Position numbers and translations under genes: made by a program. A DNA stretch of 64,000 nt. Origin: Nostoc sp. CENA543. GTDB taxonomy: Bacteria > Cyanobacteriota > Cyanobacteriia > Cyanobacteriales > Nostocaceae. The stretch covers positions 3,162,001 through 3,226,000 of the forward strand of contig NZ_CP023278.1 of the NCBI RefSeq assembly GCF_002896875.1, written 5' to 3'. Under the pieces are notes generated by a model. That model searched no databases and was not told where the DNA came from. It saw only the letters and a list, made by a program, of their open reading frames with translations. Within the stretch, counting starts at the first letter, position 1. Each line of letters opens with the position of its first letter. This document shows positions 1 to 9,207 of the stretch, piece after piece.

Positions 1-959
1 AAAATAAAAATCATCATAGGCATATTCCCGTAAACCATAATCCCACCAGCACCTTTTCATAGAAATCAGGAACTTAAATAAAAGCAGCAGGAACAGCACC
101 AAACAAATAACATTTTGGTGTCCGTATTACGTGACGCTAAACTCTACCGATAGAGTAATTAATTCTCTCCGGCTGAGATATGTGATATTTAATTGATTGC
201 AGACCATACATCCGACAGCAAATACCACGCCACTTGAATGTGACGCAATACCGCACTCCTCAGCAGCTTACCTAGTCTGCTTGATTTTTGCTGATATCTT
301 GACAACTGGAAGAAAGCTTACGCTCAAAGCAAACTAGAAGCGTATAACAACGCTTCTCAAAAACTTCACTTATCTCCCTAGCCAAGAAACTTTCGCAACA
401 AACACACATCAAGAGGAAATGCCCTTGATTAATGTTGAAGGAAATTATATCCGTAACTCACAACACTGAAGAAGTAATTTCACTGAAAAGTGAATTACTG
501 TTGTGGCGTGAATACCTGAAAAATTTAAAATCCCTAGATTATAGGGTAACATAACAAAGCCAACTTTGAGGCGAAATTTCAAATTTTTTAGCTACTTACA
601 GAGATACAAGAAGTCATTAATTTATACATAAAGATAACTAATATTTAATTGGTATCACTTAATTTAGATAAATATACATTTAAGTATGTTTGATCAGCCA
701 CATGAAATTCATAAATTACAAAATATAATCTTTCTCAGCAAGAGTTTCAAGAAATCATACTGAGTCTTTAATAAAACCAGGTAAAAGCAGATAGTAACAA
801 TACTTAAATCAAATTTGTTCTAAACCATAGGTAATGATACATATTCAATATTTATCATTCTCAATTATCGGAGTAAAACTTTGCGCTGGCACAGGCTTAT
901 CTTAGAATAAACATTAGGATATGTAAACTTTCGTAACTAAAGTCAGAGTCCGCCCACCC
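1..959. other. AT-rich intergenic region, no gene recognised
   Basis: No convincing open reading frame, RNA gene or repeat array is visible on either strand. The stretch is AT-rich and presumably ends with the promoter of the polyprenyl synthase gene at 960. A TTGACA hexamer occurs near 299-304, but no clear partner element was found. The upstream neighbour lies outside the window. Confidence 0.5.
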
Positions 960-1931
960 ATGACCCCAGCCACCTCCCTGTTTGCCCCTGTGGAAGCAGA
1001 CCTGCGAATACTAGCAGATAACCTCAAACAGCTAGTTGGAAATCGCCACCCCATTCTGTTTATTGCCGCCGAACATCTCTTCGGGGCTGGGGGAAAGCGT
1101 ATCAGACCAGCGATCGTGCTATTAATATCGCGGGCTACCATGTTAGACCAAGACATCACAGCACGCCACCGTCGGCTAGCAGAAATCACCGAAATGATTC
1201 ATACAGCCAGCTTGGTACATGATGATGTGGTAGATGAGTCAGAAGTCCGGCGGGGTGTTCCTACCGTTCATAGCTTGTTTGGTAATCGCATCGCCATCCT
1301 CGCCGGTGATTTTCTCTTTGCTCAATCATCTTGGTATCTCGCCAACCTAGACAACTTAGAAGTGGTCAAATTACTTTCTGAAGTGATTATGGATTTGGCC
1401 ACCGGGGAGATTCAGCAAGGATCAAATCGCTTTGACACCAGCATCTCCATAGAAACTTATATCCAAAAAAGCTATTACAAAACAGCCTCCTTGGTTGCCA
1501 ACAGTGCTAAAGCGGCGGGAATACTTAGTGAAGTTTCCAAGGATGTTGCAGAACATTTGTATGCCTATGGTCGTCATCTAGGTATAGCTTTTCAGATTGT
1601 GGATGACATTCTAGATTTCACTAGTACCGCCGAAACTTTAGGTAAACCTGTAGGTTCGGATCTCAAAAGTGGTAATCTGACCGCACCCGTGTTATTTGCC
1701 CTAGCAGAAAAACCTTATTTGGAAGTTTTAATAGAGCGAAAATTTGCCCAAACTGGTGATTTAGAACAAGCACTAGATTTAGTTCAGGCTAGCCAGGGGA
1801 TACAGAAAGCCAGAGATTTAGCGGCTCACCACACTAAGTTGGCGATTGACCATTTAGCCGTTCTGCCACCGTCAGAATCTCACCAGACATTAATCAATAT
1901 TGCGGAATATGGATTGAGCAGATTGTATTAA
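960..1931 (+). CDS. sds: Polyprenyl (solanesyl-type) diphosphate synthase
   Basis: This 323-residue protein is a trans-isoprenyl diphosphate synthase. These enzymes extend an allylic diphosphate with isopentenyl diphosphate; in cyanobacteria this subtype is expected to make the side chain of plastoquinone. The sequence shows the GGKRIRP substrate-binding motif at residues 44-50, the first aspartate-rich motif DDVVD at 88-92 and the second, DDILD, at 215-219, all in the usual order. Length fits the family. The start is the ATG at 960. The gene stands alone, followed by a repeat-filled gap. Chain length cannot be read reliably from sequence alone, so solanesyl (C45) rather than another long prenyl product is an inference. 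Confidence 0.9.
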   Translation: MTPATSLFAPVEADLRILADNLKQLVGNRHPILFIAAEHLFGAGGKRIRPAIVLLISRATMLDQDITARHRRLAEITEMIHTASLVHDDVVDESEVRRGVPTVHSLFGNRIAILAGDFLFAQSSWYLANLDNLEVVKLLSEVIMDLATGEIQQGSNRFDTSISIETYIQKSYYKTASLVANSAKAAGILSEVSKDVAEHLYAYGRHLGIAFQIVDDILDFTSTAETLGKPVGSDLKSGNLTAPVLFALAEKPYLEVLIERKFAQTGDLEQALDLVQASQGIQKARDLAAHHTKLAIDHLAVLPPSESHQTLINIAEYGLSRLY

Positions 1932-2433
1932 TCTGTTGACATTCAAATTTTGGATTGTAAATTTTGGATTTTCGATTGTTTCTGGTGTAAGCCCCGCAAG
2001 AGAGTGAGCCGAACAAATCTCAAATACTCTCTGCGCTCACTTGCTACCTTCACTACGTTCGCTGGCCTGTCCCGTCAAGAGGATAGTCAATCTAAAATCC
2101 CCAAGCTGCATCGCGTGATGGGTGCAGTCAATCCAAAATCCAAAATCTAAAATCGGTGAAGGGACTTCCAGAAAAGAAATTCTTCAATTTCCGAGGGAGA
2201 ATATTTTGATTTTTCCCCCTGCACCCTGCCCCCTGCCCCCCTGCTCACCACAGCGATTGTATATTTTTTTAGTTGGAAGTCCCTAACTGCTTGGCTAAAA
2301 AGTAGAGACTAAAGATCCGATTTCCCTAAAGGGAAAAAAATTTTTTGATTTTTAGCAAAAATTTTTGAGATTTTTTTGAGCAAAATTTGGGTATGTTGGC
2401 ATGTATTGAAAACAGCCAGCATCCCCATTTTTT
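1932..2433. repeat. Repeat-filled gap with a 125-bp TIR element
   Basis: This gap between convergent genes holds short repeats common between genes of Nostocales. AATCCAAAATC/AATCTAAAATC units lie at about 1948-1978 and 2090-2155, and CCCTGCC heptamers near 2215-2245. Positions 2160-2284 are bounded by a perfect 11-bp inverted repeat, AGGGACTTCCA at the left and TGGAAGTCCCT at the right, which suggests a small non-autonomous element. A matching right end occurs again at 33427-33437. A T-rich tract follows at 2335-2380. The ORF across 1950-2150 is made of repeat sequence and is not called. Confidence 0.6.
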
Positions 2434-2907
2434 TTAGGCAATATCAGGAGGTACGTTTGTACTCTTGGGTTGTTGTCGTAACTGTTTCTGTATGAGTTTC
2501 TGGAATTGAGGACGCTTGACTTCATACGAATGGGTGGTTTTACCCGGCGTTTCCAAAAAAACGATACTATCTACGGGTTCTAATGCCACCAGTTGGAACA
2601 AAATGTGCGTTGCGGGAACAATTTTAGGGGTCAGGTGAGGGTCAAGCCCAGCAGGTGAAATTAGGGAAACATCCTGTATGGTAGGAAAAGCGTAAACCAC
2701 ACGCTTTTCGATTCCTGGGTTGCTACGCTTGCTCAACGTAGTCAAGACCCAGCTACCCTCCCCATCTTGGAGAATATGGTACTGGGAATGACGTAATTTT
2801 TGAGCGATCGCCACAAGTACAGGAGCAATTGCTGCAACAAGATGAGGTGTAACACCATCACTGGGTGCATTGTTAATCAGCAATTGAATTTGTGTTTCTA
2901 AATCCAT
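2434..2907 (-). CDS. Conserved cyanobacterial protein of unknown function
   Basis: The 157-residue product has no motif that I recognise. It starts with a short helical segment (MDLETQIQLLINNAPSDG), has a mixed alpha/beta core and ends in a basic, glutamine-rich tail (QKLIQKQLRQQPK). No signal peptide or membrane segment is evident. It is transcribed divergently from hetZ. The hetZ promoter region, including a candidate HetR site at 2639-2649, lies inside this reading frame on the opposite strand, so the two transcripts should overlap. The start is the ATG at 2907. It is probably a real gene given its position and composition, but its function is unknown. Confidence 0.65.
   Translation of the reverse strand: MDLETQIQLLINNAPSDGVTPHLVAAIAPVLVAIAQKLRHSQYHILQDGEGSWVLTTLSKRSNPGIEKRVVYAFPTIQDVSLISPAGLDPHLTPKIVPATHILFQLVALEPVDSIVFLETPGKTTHSYEVKRPQFQKLIQKQLRQQPKSTNVPPDIA
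2639..2649 (+). promoter_or_regulatory. Candidate HetR-binding inverted repeat upstream of hetZ
   Basis: The sequence GGGTCAAGCCC (GGG-N5-CCC) resembles the HetR recognition palindrome known from the hetP and patS promoters (core GGGTCTAACCC, recalled). It is centred about 473 bases before the hetZ ATG at 3117. That agrees with my recollection that the developmental hetZ promoter in Anabaena sp. PCC 7120 lies roughly 460-570 bases upstream. The site is inside the opposite-strand gene at 2434-2907. The match is seen in the sequence; function is inferred. Confidence 0.5.
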
Positions 2908-3116
2908 AATGACTTGTTAACGTCTGTTGGGTAAAGGCAATAAAATTTATCGCCATGTGATTGATCCCATTACAGTTGGGAATAATAAAATCAGCCACAT
3001 CCTTGAGTCTAAGGATGGGGTAGCGTTTAGCTGATACGCAAAACCATAAAGCCAACACCCACTCCGTCACAAGTTCTATTTAAGTTTATGTATAGGGTCT
3101 TTTGAAAACCGAGACT

Positions 3117-4322
3117 ATGAATTCAGCCGCAACAGCAACTATTCCAACCGCCAATGCTCTGGGAGAAAATACTATCGGTGTAGAAGTGATTTTCCCACTT
3201 GTCTACAAAGAGCTACAGCAATTCACCAAGGCCTCAGATCAGAACTGTCGCGATGTAGCCAATCGCATTACTACCGAAGTATACAGGATTTGTAGCGAAA
3301 GTAAACGTATTCAAGCCTCTGGTGCTGTAGAAAATTCTGCCATGACCTTGGCTAAACACAGACTACAGCAATGTTTGAGATATTATCAACTAGGCTCTAA
3401 CCGGGGCAGAGTTGAATTACATAGTACATTAAGTGCCATTATTTATCGTTACATTAATCCTCCCCAACGCCAATTGAGCTATCAAGGGCGGCTGACAATC
3501 ATAGAAGATTTCCTACAAAGTTTTTATTTAGAAGCCTTAAACGCCTTCCGTCGAGAAAATCAACTCGGCCCTACCTACAGCCCTAAAACGCTTTTAGAAC
3601 TAGCAGAGTACATGGCATTTACCGAACGTTACGGTAAACGGCGGATTCCCTTGCCAGGTCGCCAGCAGCAGTTGATTATTCTCCGCGCTCAAACTTTTTC
3701 CCAACAACAACCTCCAGAAACTAACGTTGATATCGAACAAGCCGCAGAAGGTAGCAGCAATGAAGGTGATGGTTCTTGGGAAGAACCGGCCGTTCAGCAA
3801 TTACGGGCGGCAATGGCTACCCAACCAGAACCAGAACCAGAAGAAGATACACTGCGTTCCGTTGTGATTTCGGAATTAATGAGTTATTTAGAACAACGTG
3901 ATCAATCTGACTGTGCTGATTACTTTTCCCTGCGTCTTCAGGATATGTCAGCCCAAGAAATTGAAAACGTTTTAGGCTTAACTCCACGTCAGCGAGATTA
4001 CTTACAACAACGCTTCAAGTATCATCTTATTAGGTTCGCTTTGCTACATCGTTGGGAATTGGTACACGAATGGTTAGAGGCTTCTTTGCACACCAATTTG
4101 GGTCTAACACCTCATCAGTGGCAAGCCTACACTTCTGAGCTAGACGAGAAACAAAGAGCTTTACTGAATTTAAAACAACAAGGATTAGCCGATGACAAAA
4201 TAGCGAAAACTCTAGGGTTATCAATGGCACAACTACAAAAACGGTGGTTCAAAATTTTGGAACAAGCTTGGGAAATTCGTAATTCCTTAGTATCCGGATC
4301 TAGTGCATCCACTCATGAATAG
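3117..4322 (+). CDS. hetZ: HetZ, early heterocyst differentiation regulator
   Basis: This 401-residue protein is recognised as HetZ, a DNA-binding regulator needed at an early stage of heterocyst differentiation and a direct target of HetR. The C-terminal half carries two sigma-region-4-like helix-turn-helix stretches, one around SAQEIENVLGLTPRQR and one around LADDKIAKTLGLSMAQLQK. The middle contains an acidic, low-complexity linker (EPEPEEDT). The ATG at 3117 is chosen; a TTG at 3102 would add five residues. The stop overlaps the patU5 start by eight bases (ATGAATAG), so the genes are probably translationally coupled. The order hetZ-patU5-patU3 matches the heterocyst cluster of Anabaena sp. 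PCC 7120 (alr0099-alr0101, recalled). Confidence 0.92.
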   Translation: MNSAATATIPTANALGENTIGVEVIFPLVYKELQQFTKASDQNCRDVANRITTEVYRICSESKRIQASGAVENSAMTLAKHRLQQCLRYYQLGSNRGRVELHSTLSAIIYRYINPPQRQLSYQGRLTIIEDFLQSFYLEALNAFRRENQLGPTYSPKTLLELAEYMAFTERYGKRRIPLPGRQQQLIILRAQTFSQQQPPETNVDIEQAAEGSSNEGDGSWEEPAVQQLRAAMATQPEPEPEEDTLRSVVISELMSYLEQRDQSDCADYFSLRLQDMSAQEIENVLGLTPRQRDYLQQRFKYHLIRFALLHRWELVHEWLEASLHTNLGLTPHQWQAYTSELDEKQRALLNLKQQGLADDKIAKTLGLSMAQLQKRWFKILEQAWEIRNSLVSGSSASTHE

Positions 4323-4542
4323 TGACTCAGAATCCCTACAAAATTACCTACGCGGTTTTCTGGATAGTAGTATCAACCCCCCAGAAAACCATCAGGGAAA
4401 TTGTCAGGATATCGGGGAGATTTGCTCTCCCAGCCAAACTACCAGTACAAATCATGGTGAGTTAGAGTTGGGAAGTGTCACCCACACATTTTTATCTAGG
4501 AGAAATTCCTACTGTGCAAGAACGTTTTCAAGCCGTCATTAA
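4315..4542 (+). CDS. patU5: PatU5, N-terminal half of split PatU
   Basis: A 75-residue polar protein overlaps the end of hetZ by eight bases and matches the position of patU5 in Anabaena. In other Nostocales, such as Nostoc punctiforme, PatU is described as one continuous protein; here the reading frame breaks, and PatU3 continues in the +1 frame. The first part (NSDSESLQNYLRGFLDSS) looks like a genuine domain. The last 20 or so residues, after about 4475, are Ser/Arg-rich and probably reflect frame drift past the break. The start is the ATG at 4315; a GTG at 4303 is possible. No catalytic motif is expected. Its function is tied to heterocyst patterning, but its separate role is poorly known. 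Confidence 0.8.
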   Translation: MNSDSESLQNYLRGFLDSSINPPENHQGNCQDIGEICSPSQTTSTNHGELELGSVTHTFLSRRNSYCARTFSSRH

Positions 4543-5284
4543 ACGTCGGTTACAAATTCACATCGAAAACCACCCACCCTTGTTTCCCTGGGAAACACAA
4601 ATAGTAGACTATCCAGATACTCTGGATGAGCCATCACTAGTATTTGCCCCGAACTGGGGATGGATGGCGCAGCAATCTAAGTTGAATCTTCCCATTCCTC
4701 TACCAGAGAAAGTATTTCAAGAACTATTTGCCAAATGTCAACAACTGGTGACATCTTCGCTACCAATCGGGGCAAAATTAGTGCAGGCGGTGGAAGATTT
4801 GTTCCCCAACGAACCTTACACCATCAATAATCTTGCTGGCTTGGTCTTACGTACCAGCCACAGATCGCCATTAGAGTCTATACCTAATATCGAGAATGAT
4901 TACTCAGATTTAGGGTCTCATCAACAAATGGCAATTTCCCTCATGGCGGCTAAACAACTGTTAGAGAATCTGACTCTACCAGTTTCTCCTAGTCAGCCAG
5001 TTGTAGAAAGATTCTGGTTAACTAGTGTCGGTGTTCTCAATCTGCGGGTCGAATATCACTCCCAAGGTGACACCAAGCTGTTGCGTGTTCATGGCGATTT
5101 ACCCACTCAAGGAATTTTGACACTACGGGGTGAAAACTCCATTGCTATGGCACAGTCATCAATTCCTGGATGCTTGAGTGTAGAAATTGCGGGTCAGCAA
5201 CTCCACCCAACTTACTTTTTAGAGGTTGAGTGTCCAGAACTGGATCAATTACCATTGGTCTTTGTGATTAATCCCACCATCTAA
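4514..5284 (+). CDS. patU3: PatU3, heterocyst patterning protein
   Basis: This product of about 256 residues corresponds to the C-terminal part of PatU. In Anabaena sp. PCC 7120, loss of patU3 is reported to give multiple contiguous heterocysts, and the protein acts together with HetZ. No enzymatic motif is visible. The N-terminal region includes an FPWE motif after ENHPPL, and the C-terminal half looks beta-rich. A GTG at 4514 preceded by AGGAGA (4499-4504) is taken as the start. An upstream GTG at 4475 in the same frame is the outer limit (269 residues). The frame overlaps the end of patU5, consistent with a single ancestral gene split by a frameshift. Confidence 0.85.
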   Translation: MQERFQAVIKRRLQIHIENHPPLFPWETQIVDYPDTLDEPSLVFAPNWGWMAQQSKLNLPIPLPEKVFQELFAKCQQLVTSSLPIGAKLVQAVEDLFPNEPYTINNLAGLVLRTSHRSPLESIPNIENDYSDLGSHQQMAISLMAAKQLLENLTLPVSPSQPVVERFWLTSVGVLNLRVEYHSQGDTKLLRVHGDLPTQGILTLRGENSIAMAQSSIPGCLSVEIAGQQLHPTYFLEVECPELDQLPLVFVINPTI

Positions 5285-5541
5285 GTGAGATTACCAACGC
5301 TAGCACACCAACAGTTGATCAACACCCACAGATAAGTTAATTATCGTGGCTTTGGCATCTTTATATTTTTCTCAACCGGGGGTCATTAGGGCTTCTACAA
5401 TCACCCGCAACGAGAATGAAAATTTACAAGACATCTATAATTCCCAAAGGCTGCTTTCGGGGAGTTCTGATTTTTTGACAGGAACTTCCCGAAAATCTGT
5501 CTCTATAAAGCATCTACTCTATCGCTTTAGCGAAATTGGAA

Positions 5542-7860
5542 ATGTTTAATTTAACCAGGTTGAATCGATTTTGGCATCTGCGTGTCAGTTACGGGCGAGA
5601 GGATCATCAGGAATCGCCATCGGTGGAAGTGGAAGACTCCATTTCCTTGCGGGTACTAGTGCTAGCGTTGGTAATCACAGGGATTGCGGCTGTAGATATT
5701 GCGGCTAATACGACCTTTAGTCTGTGGGCAATACCTCTAAGTTTTGTTGGTGCAGGTTGGAGTTATTACCGCCGTCGTCAAGCTAATATCACCGTCAAGT
5801 TTTGTATTGCCATTGGGATGTTAATGGCTTTGGGAGCTTTTTTTGGCAATATCTTTGGTGAATTGAATGATACGCGCTTGGCTTTGGCGGAGTTATTAAT
5901 TCAACTGCAAATACTACATGGTTTTGATGTGCCTCGGCGTAAAAACCTGGGCTATTCTATTGTGATTGGGTTAATTTTGTTGGGTGTGGCGGCAACCCTA
6001 AGTCAGACTTTAGCTTTTGCACCCATTTTATTATTATTTTTAGCGATCGCCTTGCCGACTTTAGTGGTGAATTACCGCTCACAGTTAGGTTTGGTTAAGG
6101 CAAAAGGCAAAAGGCAAAAGGCAAAGCCATTTAAATTAACTAAACAGTTACCTACATATTTTTTACTATTTACCGTAGTGGTGGGCTTGGGGTTGGTGGT
6201 CTTTGCATTTTTACCCCGTTTCCCTGGCTATCAACTGCGGACTTTTCCTGTGAGTTCGCCTATTGAGGTGAAAAATAGCTTTACTGGTCGGAGCATTATC
6301 AACCCTGGCTATGTCCGTCAAGGTAATGCGGATAATCAAGGCAATGGTACGGCATCTGATAGCAATGGACAACCAGGAAAGCTAGACAGTGGCTTTTATT
6401 ATGGTTTTAATAGCAAGATTAACCAAAACTTGCGGGGAGAGATGAAGCCCAAGGTAGTGATGCGGGTGCGATCGCAAGTTGAAGGCTTTTGGCGGGTGTT
6501 GGCTTTTGACCGTTATACGGGTAAGGGTTGGGAAGTTTCCCGTAATGATGATGTGGCGACGATTAAAAGATCGCCTTGGTCTTACCAAATTTATTTATCT
6601 CCACCACCTGTTTCTGGCAAAACGAAGGAAGTCATACAAACCTATACGATAGTCTCAGAATTGCCGAATCTGATTCCGGCGATGTCTTATCCCAGAGAGA
6701 TTTACTTTCCTACACCTGTGATCGCGGTGGATAAAGAGGGGGGATTGCGATCGCCTGTGGGATTAGGAGAAGATTTGACATATACGGTGATTTCTGACGT
6801 TCCGTACCGCGATCGAACTTTACTAGGAACAGCTAATACCAATTATCCGCCTGATATTGAAAAATACTACCTCCAGATACCCCCAGAAATTTCCACCAAA
6901 GTTAGGCAACGGACGGAAGAAATTTTAGCTAACTACAACCGTGAACGGGTCGGTAAATCTCAGAAAACCCTAGATTCCACCTATGAAAAAGTTCTGTATC
7001 TAGCTCAATATATCAAACAAAACTATTCGATTCCGGAAAATCCTTTAGATTTACCTTTTTTTGATGACAAAGAAGACTTGGTAGAAGCGTTTTTATTTAA
7101 ACATAAAGGCGGTTATCCAGACCATTTTTCCACAGTTTTGACGGTGATGCTGCGCTCCATTGGGATTCCGGCGCGACTAGTAGCAGGGTTTGGTGCTGGG
7201 GAGTTTAATCCTTTTACGGGAATGTATGTAGTCAAAAATACAGATGCTTACGCCATGACGGAAGTTTATTTCCCGAAATATGGCTGGTTTACCTTTGACC
7301 CCATTCCTAATCATCCCCTGATTCCGCCATCGATTGAAGAGACGCAAACTTTTAGTGTGTTGCGTCAGTTTTGGCAGTGGGTAGCTGGGTGGCTACCGTC
7401 ACCGGTCACAGGATTTTTTAATCATGTCTTTGGGGCAATTTTTAGCTGGCTAGGAAAAGCGATCGCTTGGTTTATTGCCCTATTTACTCAAGGTTGGTTA
7501 GGCATCCTCACAGGGCTGATATTAACCACTACGGCAGCTTTTTTAGCCTGGTTAGGCTGGGTGCAGTGGCGAGATTGGGTAAACCGTCGGGGTCTAAGTA
7601 AATTACCACCGATGGAGCGTCTTTATCAACAAATGCTGCTATGGGCTAACCAAAAAGGTTTAGGTAAACATCCTGCACAGACACCTTTAGAGTATGCAAA
7701 AGTAGCTGCTGAGTATCACACAACAAATGATGCTCAAGTCATCAATGATATTTGTCAAGCTTATGTTAGTTGGCGTTATGGAGGTAATACTCCTAACTTA
7801 CATAAATTGCGACAAAAATGGCAAGAATTGAAAAATTCTTCTCGCCATAAACAGAAATAA
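5542..7860 (+). CDS. TgpA-like membrane transglutaminase-fold protein, catalytically degenerate
   Basis: The 772-residue protein has the TgpA layout: an N-terminal block of several membrane helices (about residues 35-230), a large extracytoplasmic part with a transglutaminase-like domain (about 430-600), a further membrane segment (about 650-675) and a cytoplasmic DUF4129-like tail. The core reads KGGYPDHFSTVLTVML, with Pro526 where the nucleophilic Cys is expected, and TDAYAMTEVYF, with Tyr570 in place of the catalytic His; Asp586 in the WFTFDP motif remains. It therefore looks like a pseudoenzyme. A lysine-rich stretch at about residues 185-196 is encoded by a copy of the AAAAGGC intergenic repeat (6097-6128). 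The ATG at 5542 is chosen over a TTG at 5536. Confidence 0.85.
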   Translation: MFNLTRLNRFWHLRVSYGREDHQESPSVEVEDSISLRVLVLALVITGIAAVDIAANTTFSLWAIPLSFVGAGWSYYRRRQANITVKFCIAIGMLMALGAFFGNIFGELNDTRLALAELLIQLQILHGFDVPRRKNLGYSIVIGLILLGVAATLSQTLAFAPILLLFLAIALPTLVVNYRSQLGLVKAKGKRQKAKPFKLTKQLPTYFLLFTVVVGLGLVVFAFLPRFPGYQLRTFPVSSPIEVKNSFTGRSIINPGYVRQGNADNQGNGTASDSNGQPGKLDSGFYYGFNSKINQNLRGEMKPKVVMRVRSQVEGFWRVLAFDRYTGKGWEVSRNDDVATIKRSPWSYQIYLSPPPVSGKTKEVIQTYTIVSELPNLIPAMSYPREIYFPTPVIAVDKEGGLRSPVGLGEDLTYTVISDVPYRDRTLLGTANTNYPPDIEKYYLQIPPEISTKVRQRTEEILANYNRERVGKSQKTLDSTYEKVLYLAQYIKQNYSIPENPLDLPFFDDKEDLVEAFLFKHKGGYPDHFSTVLTVMLRSIGIPARLVAGFGAGEFNPFTGMYVVKNTDAYAMTEVYFPKYGWFTFDPIPNHPLIPPSIEETQTFSVLRQFWQWVAGWLPSPVTGFFNHVFGAIFSWLGKAIAWFIALFTQGWLGILTGLILTTTAAFLAWLGWVQWRDWVNRRGLSKLPPMERLYQQMLLWANQKGLGKHPAQTPLEYAKVAAEYHTTNDAQVINDICQAYVSWRYGGNTPNLHKLRQKWQELKNSSRHKQK

Positions 7861-8165
7861 TTTACGCAAAATTTCTGGATAATTGTCTCCATAATATTGA
7901 TATTTTGGAGGCTATAGCCATGCTAACAAATCACTTTTAGATACTGCTAATAACTGGCTCCAGCACTACCTCTTAAGGGTATGCTTTACTTATCTCTAAG
8001 GGCAGATTTTTCAGCAATTTAACTGAGACACTATCGAAAAAAGCAGGTGTTAAGAAAAAACTCAAGCTGTGTAGAATGAATTCGTTGTAACTCCCTTTTT
8101 TTAGGGATAACATGGGAATAAATTCACTACTAGCTTTGTACACCACATTCGGTGTCTGTTTTTTT

Positions 8166-8432
8166 ATGGATATACAGTTAATTAACATTGGTTTTGGTAA
8201 CATTGTTTCGGCTAACCGAGTTGTTGCCATTGTCAGTCCTGAATCTGCCCCGATTAAGCGGATTATTACCGATGCGAGGGACAGAGGTCAGCTAATTGAT
8301 GCTACTTACGGCCGCCGCACTAGGGCTGTCATCATCACTGATTCTAGTCACGTAATTTTGTCAGCCATTCAGCCAGAAACGGTAGCGAATCGCTTCGTGA
8401 TTTCTAGGGAACACCATGCTGTAGAAAATTGA
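8166..8432 (+). CDS. DUF370 family protein (RemA-like regulator)
   Basis: The 88-residue protein begins [20 protein letters not shown], typical of the DUF370/RemA family. In Bacillus, RemA is a DNA-binding activator of matrix and osmoprotection genes; the cyanobacterial role is not established. It lies 151 bases before guanylate kinase, the same neighbourhood found in many bacteria (remA-gmk). The start at 8166 is chosen because homologues begin just before LINIGFGN. An in-frame ATG at 8112 with an AGGGA before it would add an 18-residue hydrophobic extension and cannot be excluded. Confidence 0.85.
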   Translation: MDIQLINIGFGNIVSANRVVAIVSPESAPIKRIITDARDRGQLIDATYGRRTRAVIITDSSHVILSAIQPETVANRFVISREHHAVEN

Positions 8433-8583
8433 TGGGGGTTGTCTCCATAGACATCAAAACAGCAGTACGATGTGAATTAGATGAGGTTTTCTGTCACTAG
8501 TGCTACAAATTCGTTAGTTAAGGATTGCTCTAGAGGCACATACCAGATTAAATTACTAATCTACTAACGAATGATGTCTCTTG

Positions 8584-9207
8584 ATGAATTCACAGGTTAA
8601 ACGGATGATGCAAGTTCTACCCATCCAGAGTTGTGCTACTACCCAAGATAGTGCTGTGTCAGGCAAGTTAATTGTGTTAACCGGGCCAAGTGGGGTCGGG
8701 AAGGGTACGCTGATGCGATCGCTCCTACAGCGTCATCCGGAACTGTATTATTCCGTCTCGGCGACGACTCGCCGCCCCCGTCCAGGAGAGATTGAGGGCA
8801 AAAATTATTATTTTATTAGCCGTAGTAAGTTTGAGCAGTTAGCGTCTCAAGGAGAATTCCTAGAATCAGCAGAATTTGCTGGAAACTACTATGGCACTCC
8901 TCGTGAAGCTGTGCTGCGTCAAGTGCAGTCTGGCCATTTAGTAGTTTTGGAAATTGAACTCAAGGGAGCAAGACAAATTCGGGCTTCCTTCCCTGAAGCT
9001 TTGAGTATCTTTATTTTGCCGCCTTCCTTCGCTGAACTAGAAAGACGCATTCGAGGACGGGGACAAGATTCTGAAGAGGCGATCGCCCGTCGTCTGCAAC
9101 GCGCCCATGAGGAAATTGAAGCGGCTAATGAGTTTGATATCCAAATCGTCAATGATGATTTTGAAGTTGCTCTCAATGCCATTGAAGCGGCTGTGTTTGG
9201 CAAATAA
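8584..9207 (+). CDS. gmk: Guanylate kinase
   Basis: This 207-residue enzyme phosphorylates GMP to GDP with ATP in purine nucleotide metabolism. It has the P-loop GPSGVGKGT at about residues 34-42, followed by the GMP-binding segment [19 protein letters not shown] and the lid-type RGRGQDSEE region, all standard for the family. The ATG at 8584 is used; a TTG three bases earlier and ATGs at 8605/8608 are alternatives, since about 25 residues precede the conserved core. The gene follows a RemA-like gene in the same direction, as in many bacteria. Confidence 0.93.
   Translation: MNSQVKRMMQVLPIQSCATTQDSAVSGKLIVLTGPSGVGKGTLMRSLLQRHPELYYSVSATTRRPRPGEIEGKNYYFISRSKFEQLASQGEFLESAEFAGNYYGTPREAVLRQVQSGHLVVLEIELKGARQIRASFPEALSIFILPPSFAELERRIRGRGQDSEEAIARRLQRAHEEIEAANEFDIQIVNDDFEVALNAIEAAVFGK

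Noticed and set aside
1950-2150. 66-residue plus-strand ORF after the polyprenyl synthase gene
   Set aside because: It translates AATCTAAAATC-type repeat and has no protein-like composition.
2450-2465. Possible NtcA site GTACGTTTGTAC near the end of the unknown gene
   Set aside because: The spacing is GTA-N6-TAC rather than GTA-N8-TAC, and the site lies at the 3' end of a gene with no promoter context.
5346-5549. 67-residue ORF between patU3 and the TgpA-like gene
   Set aside because: It starts with GTG, has no recognisable family and overlaps the start of the following gene; it is more likely leader sequence.
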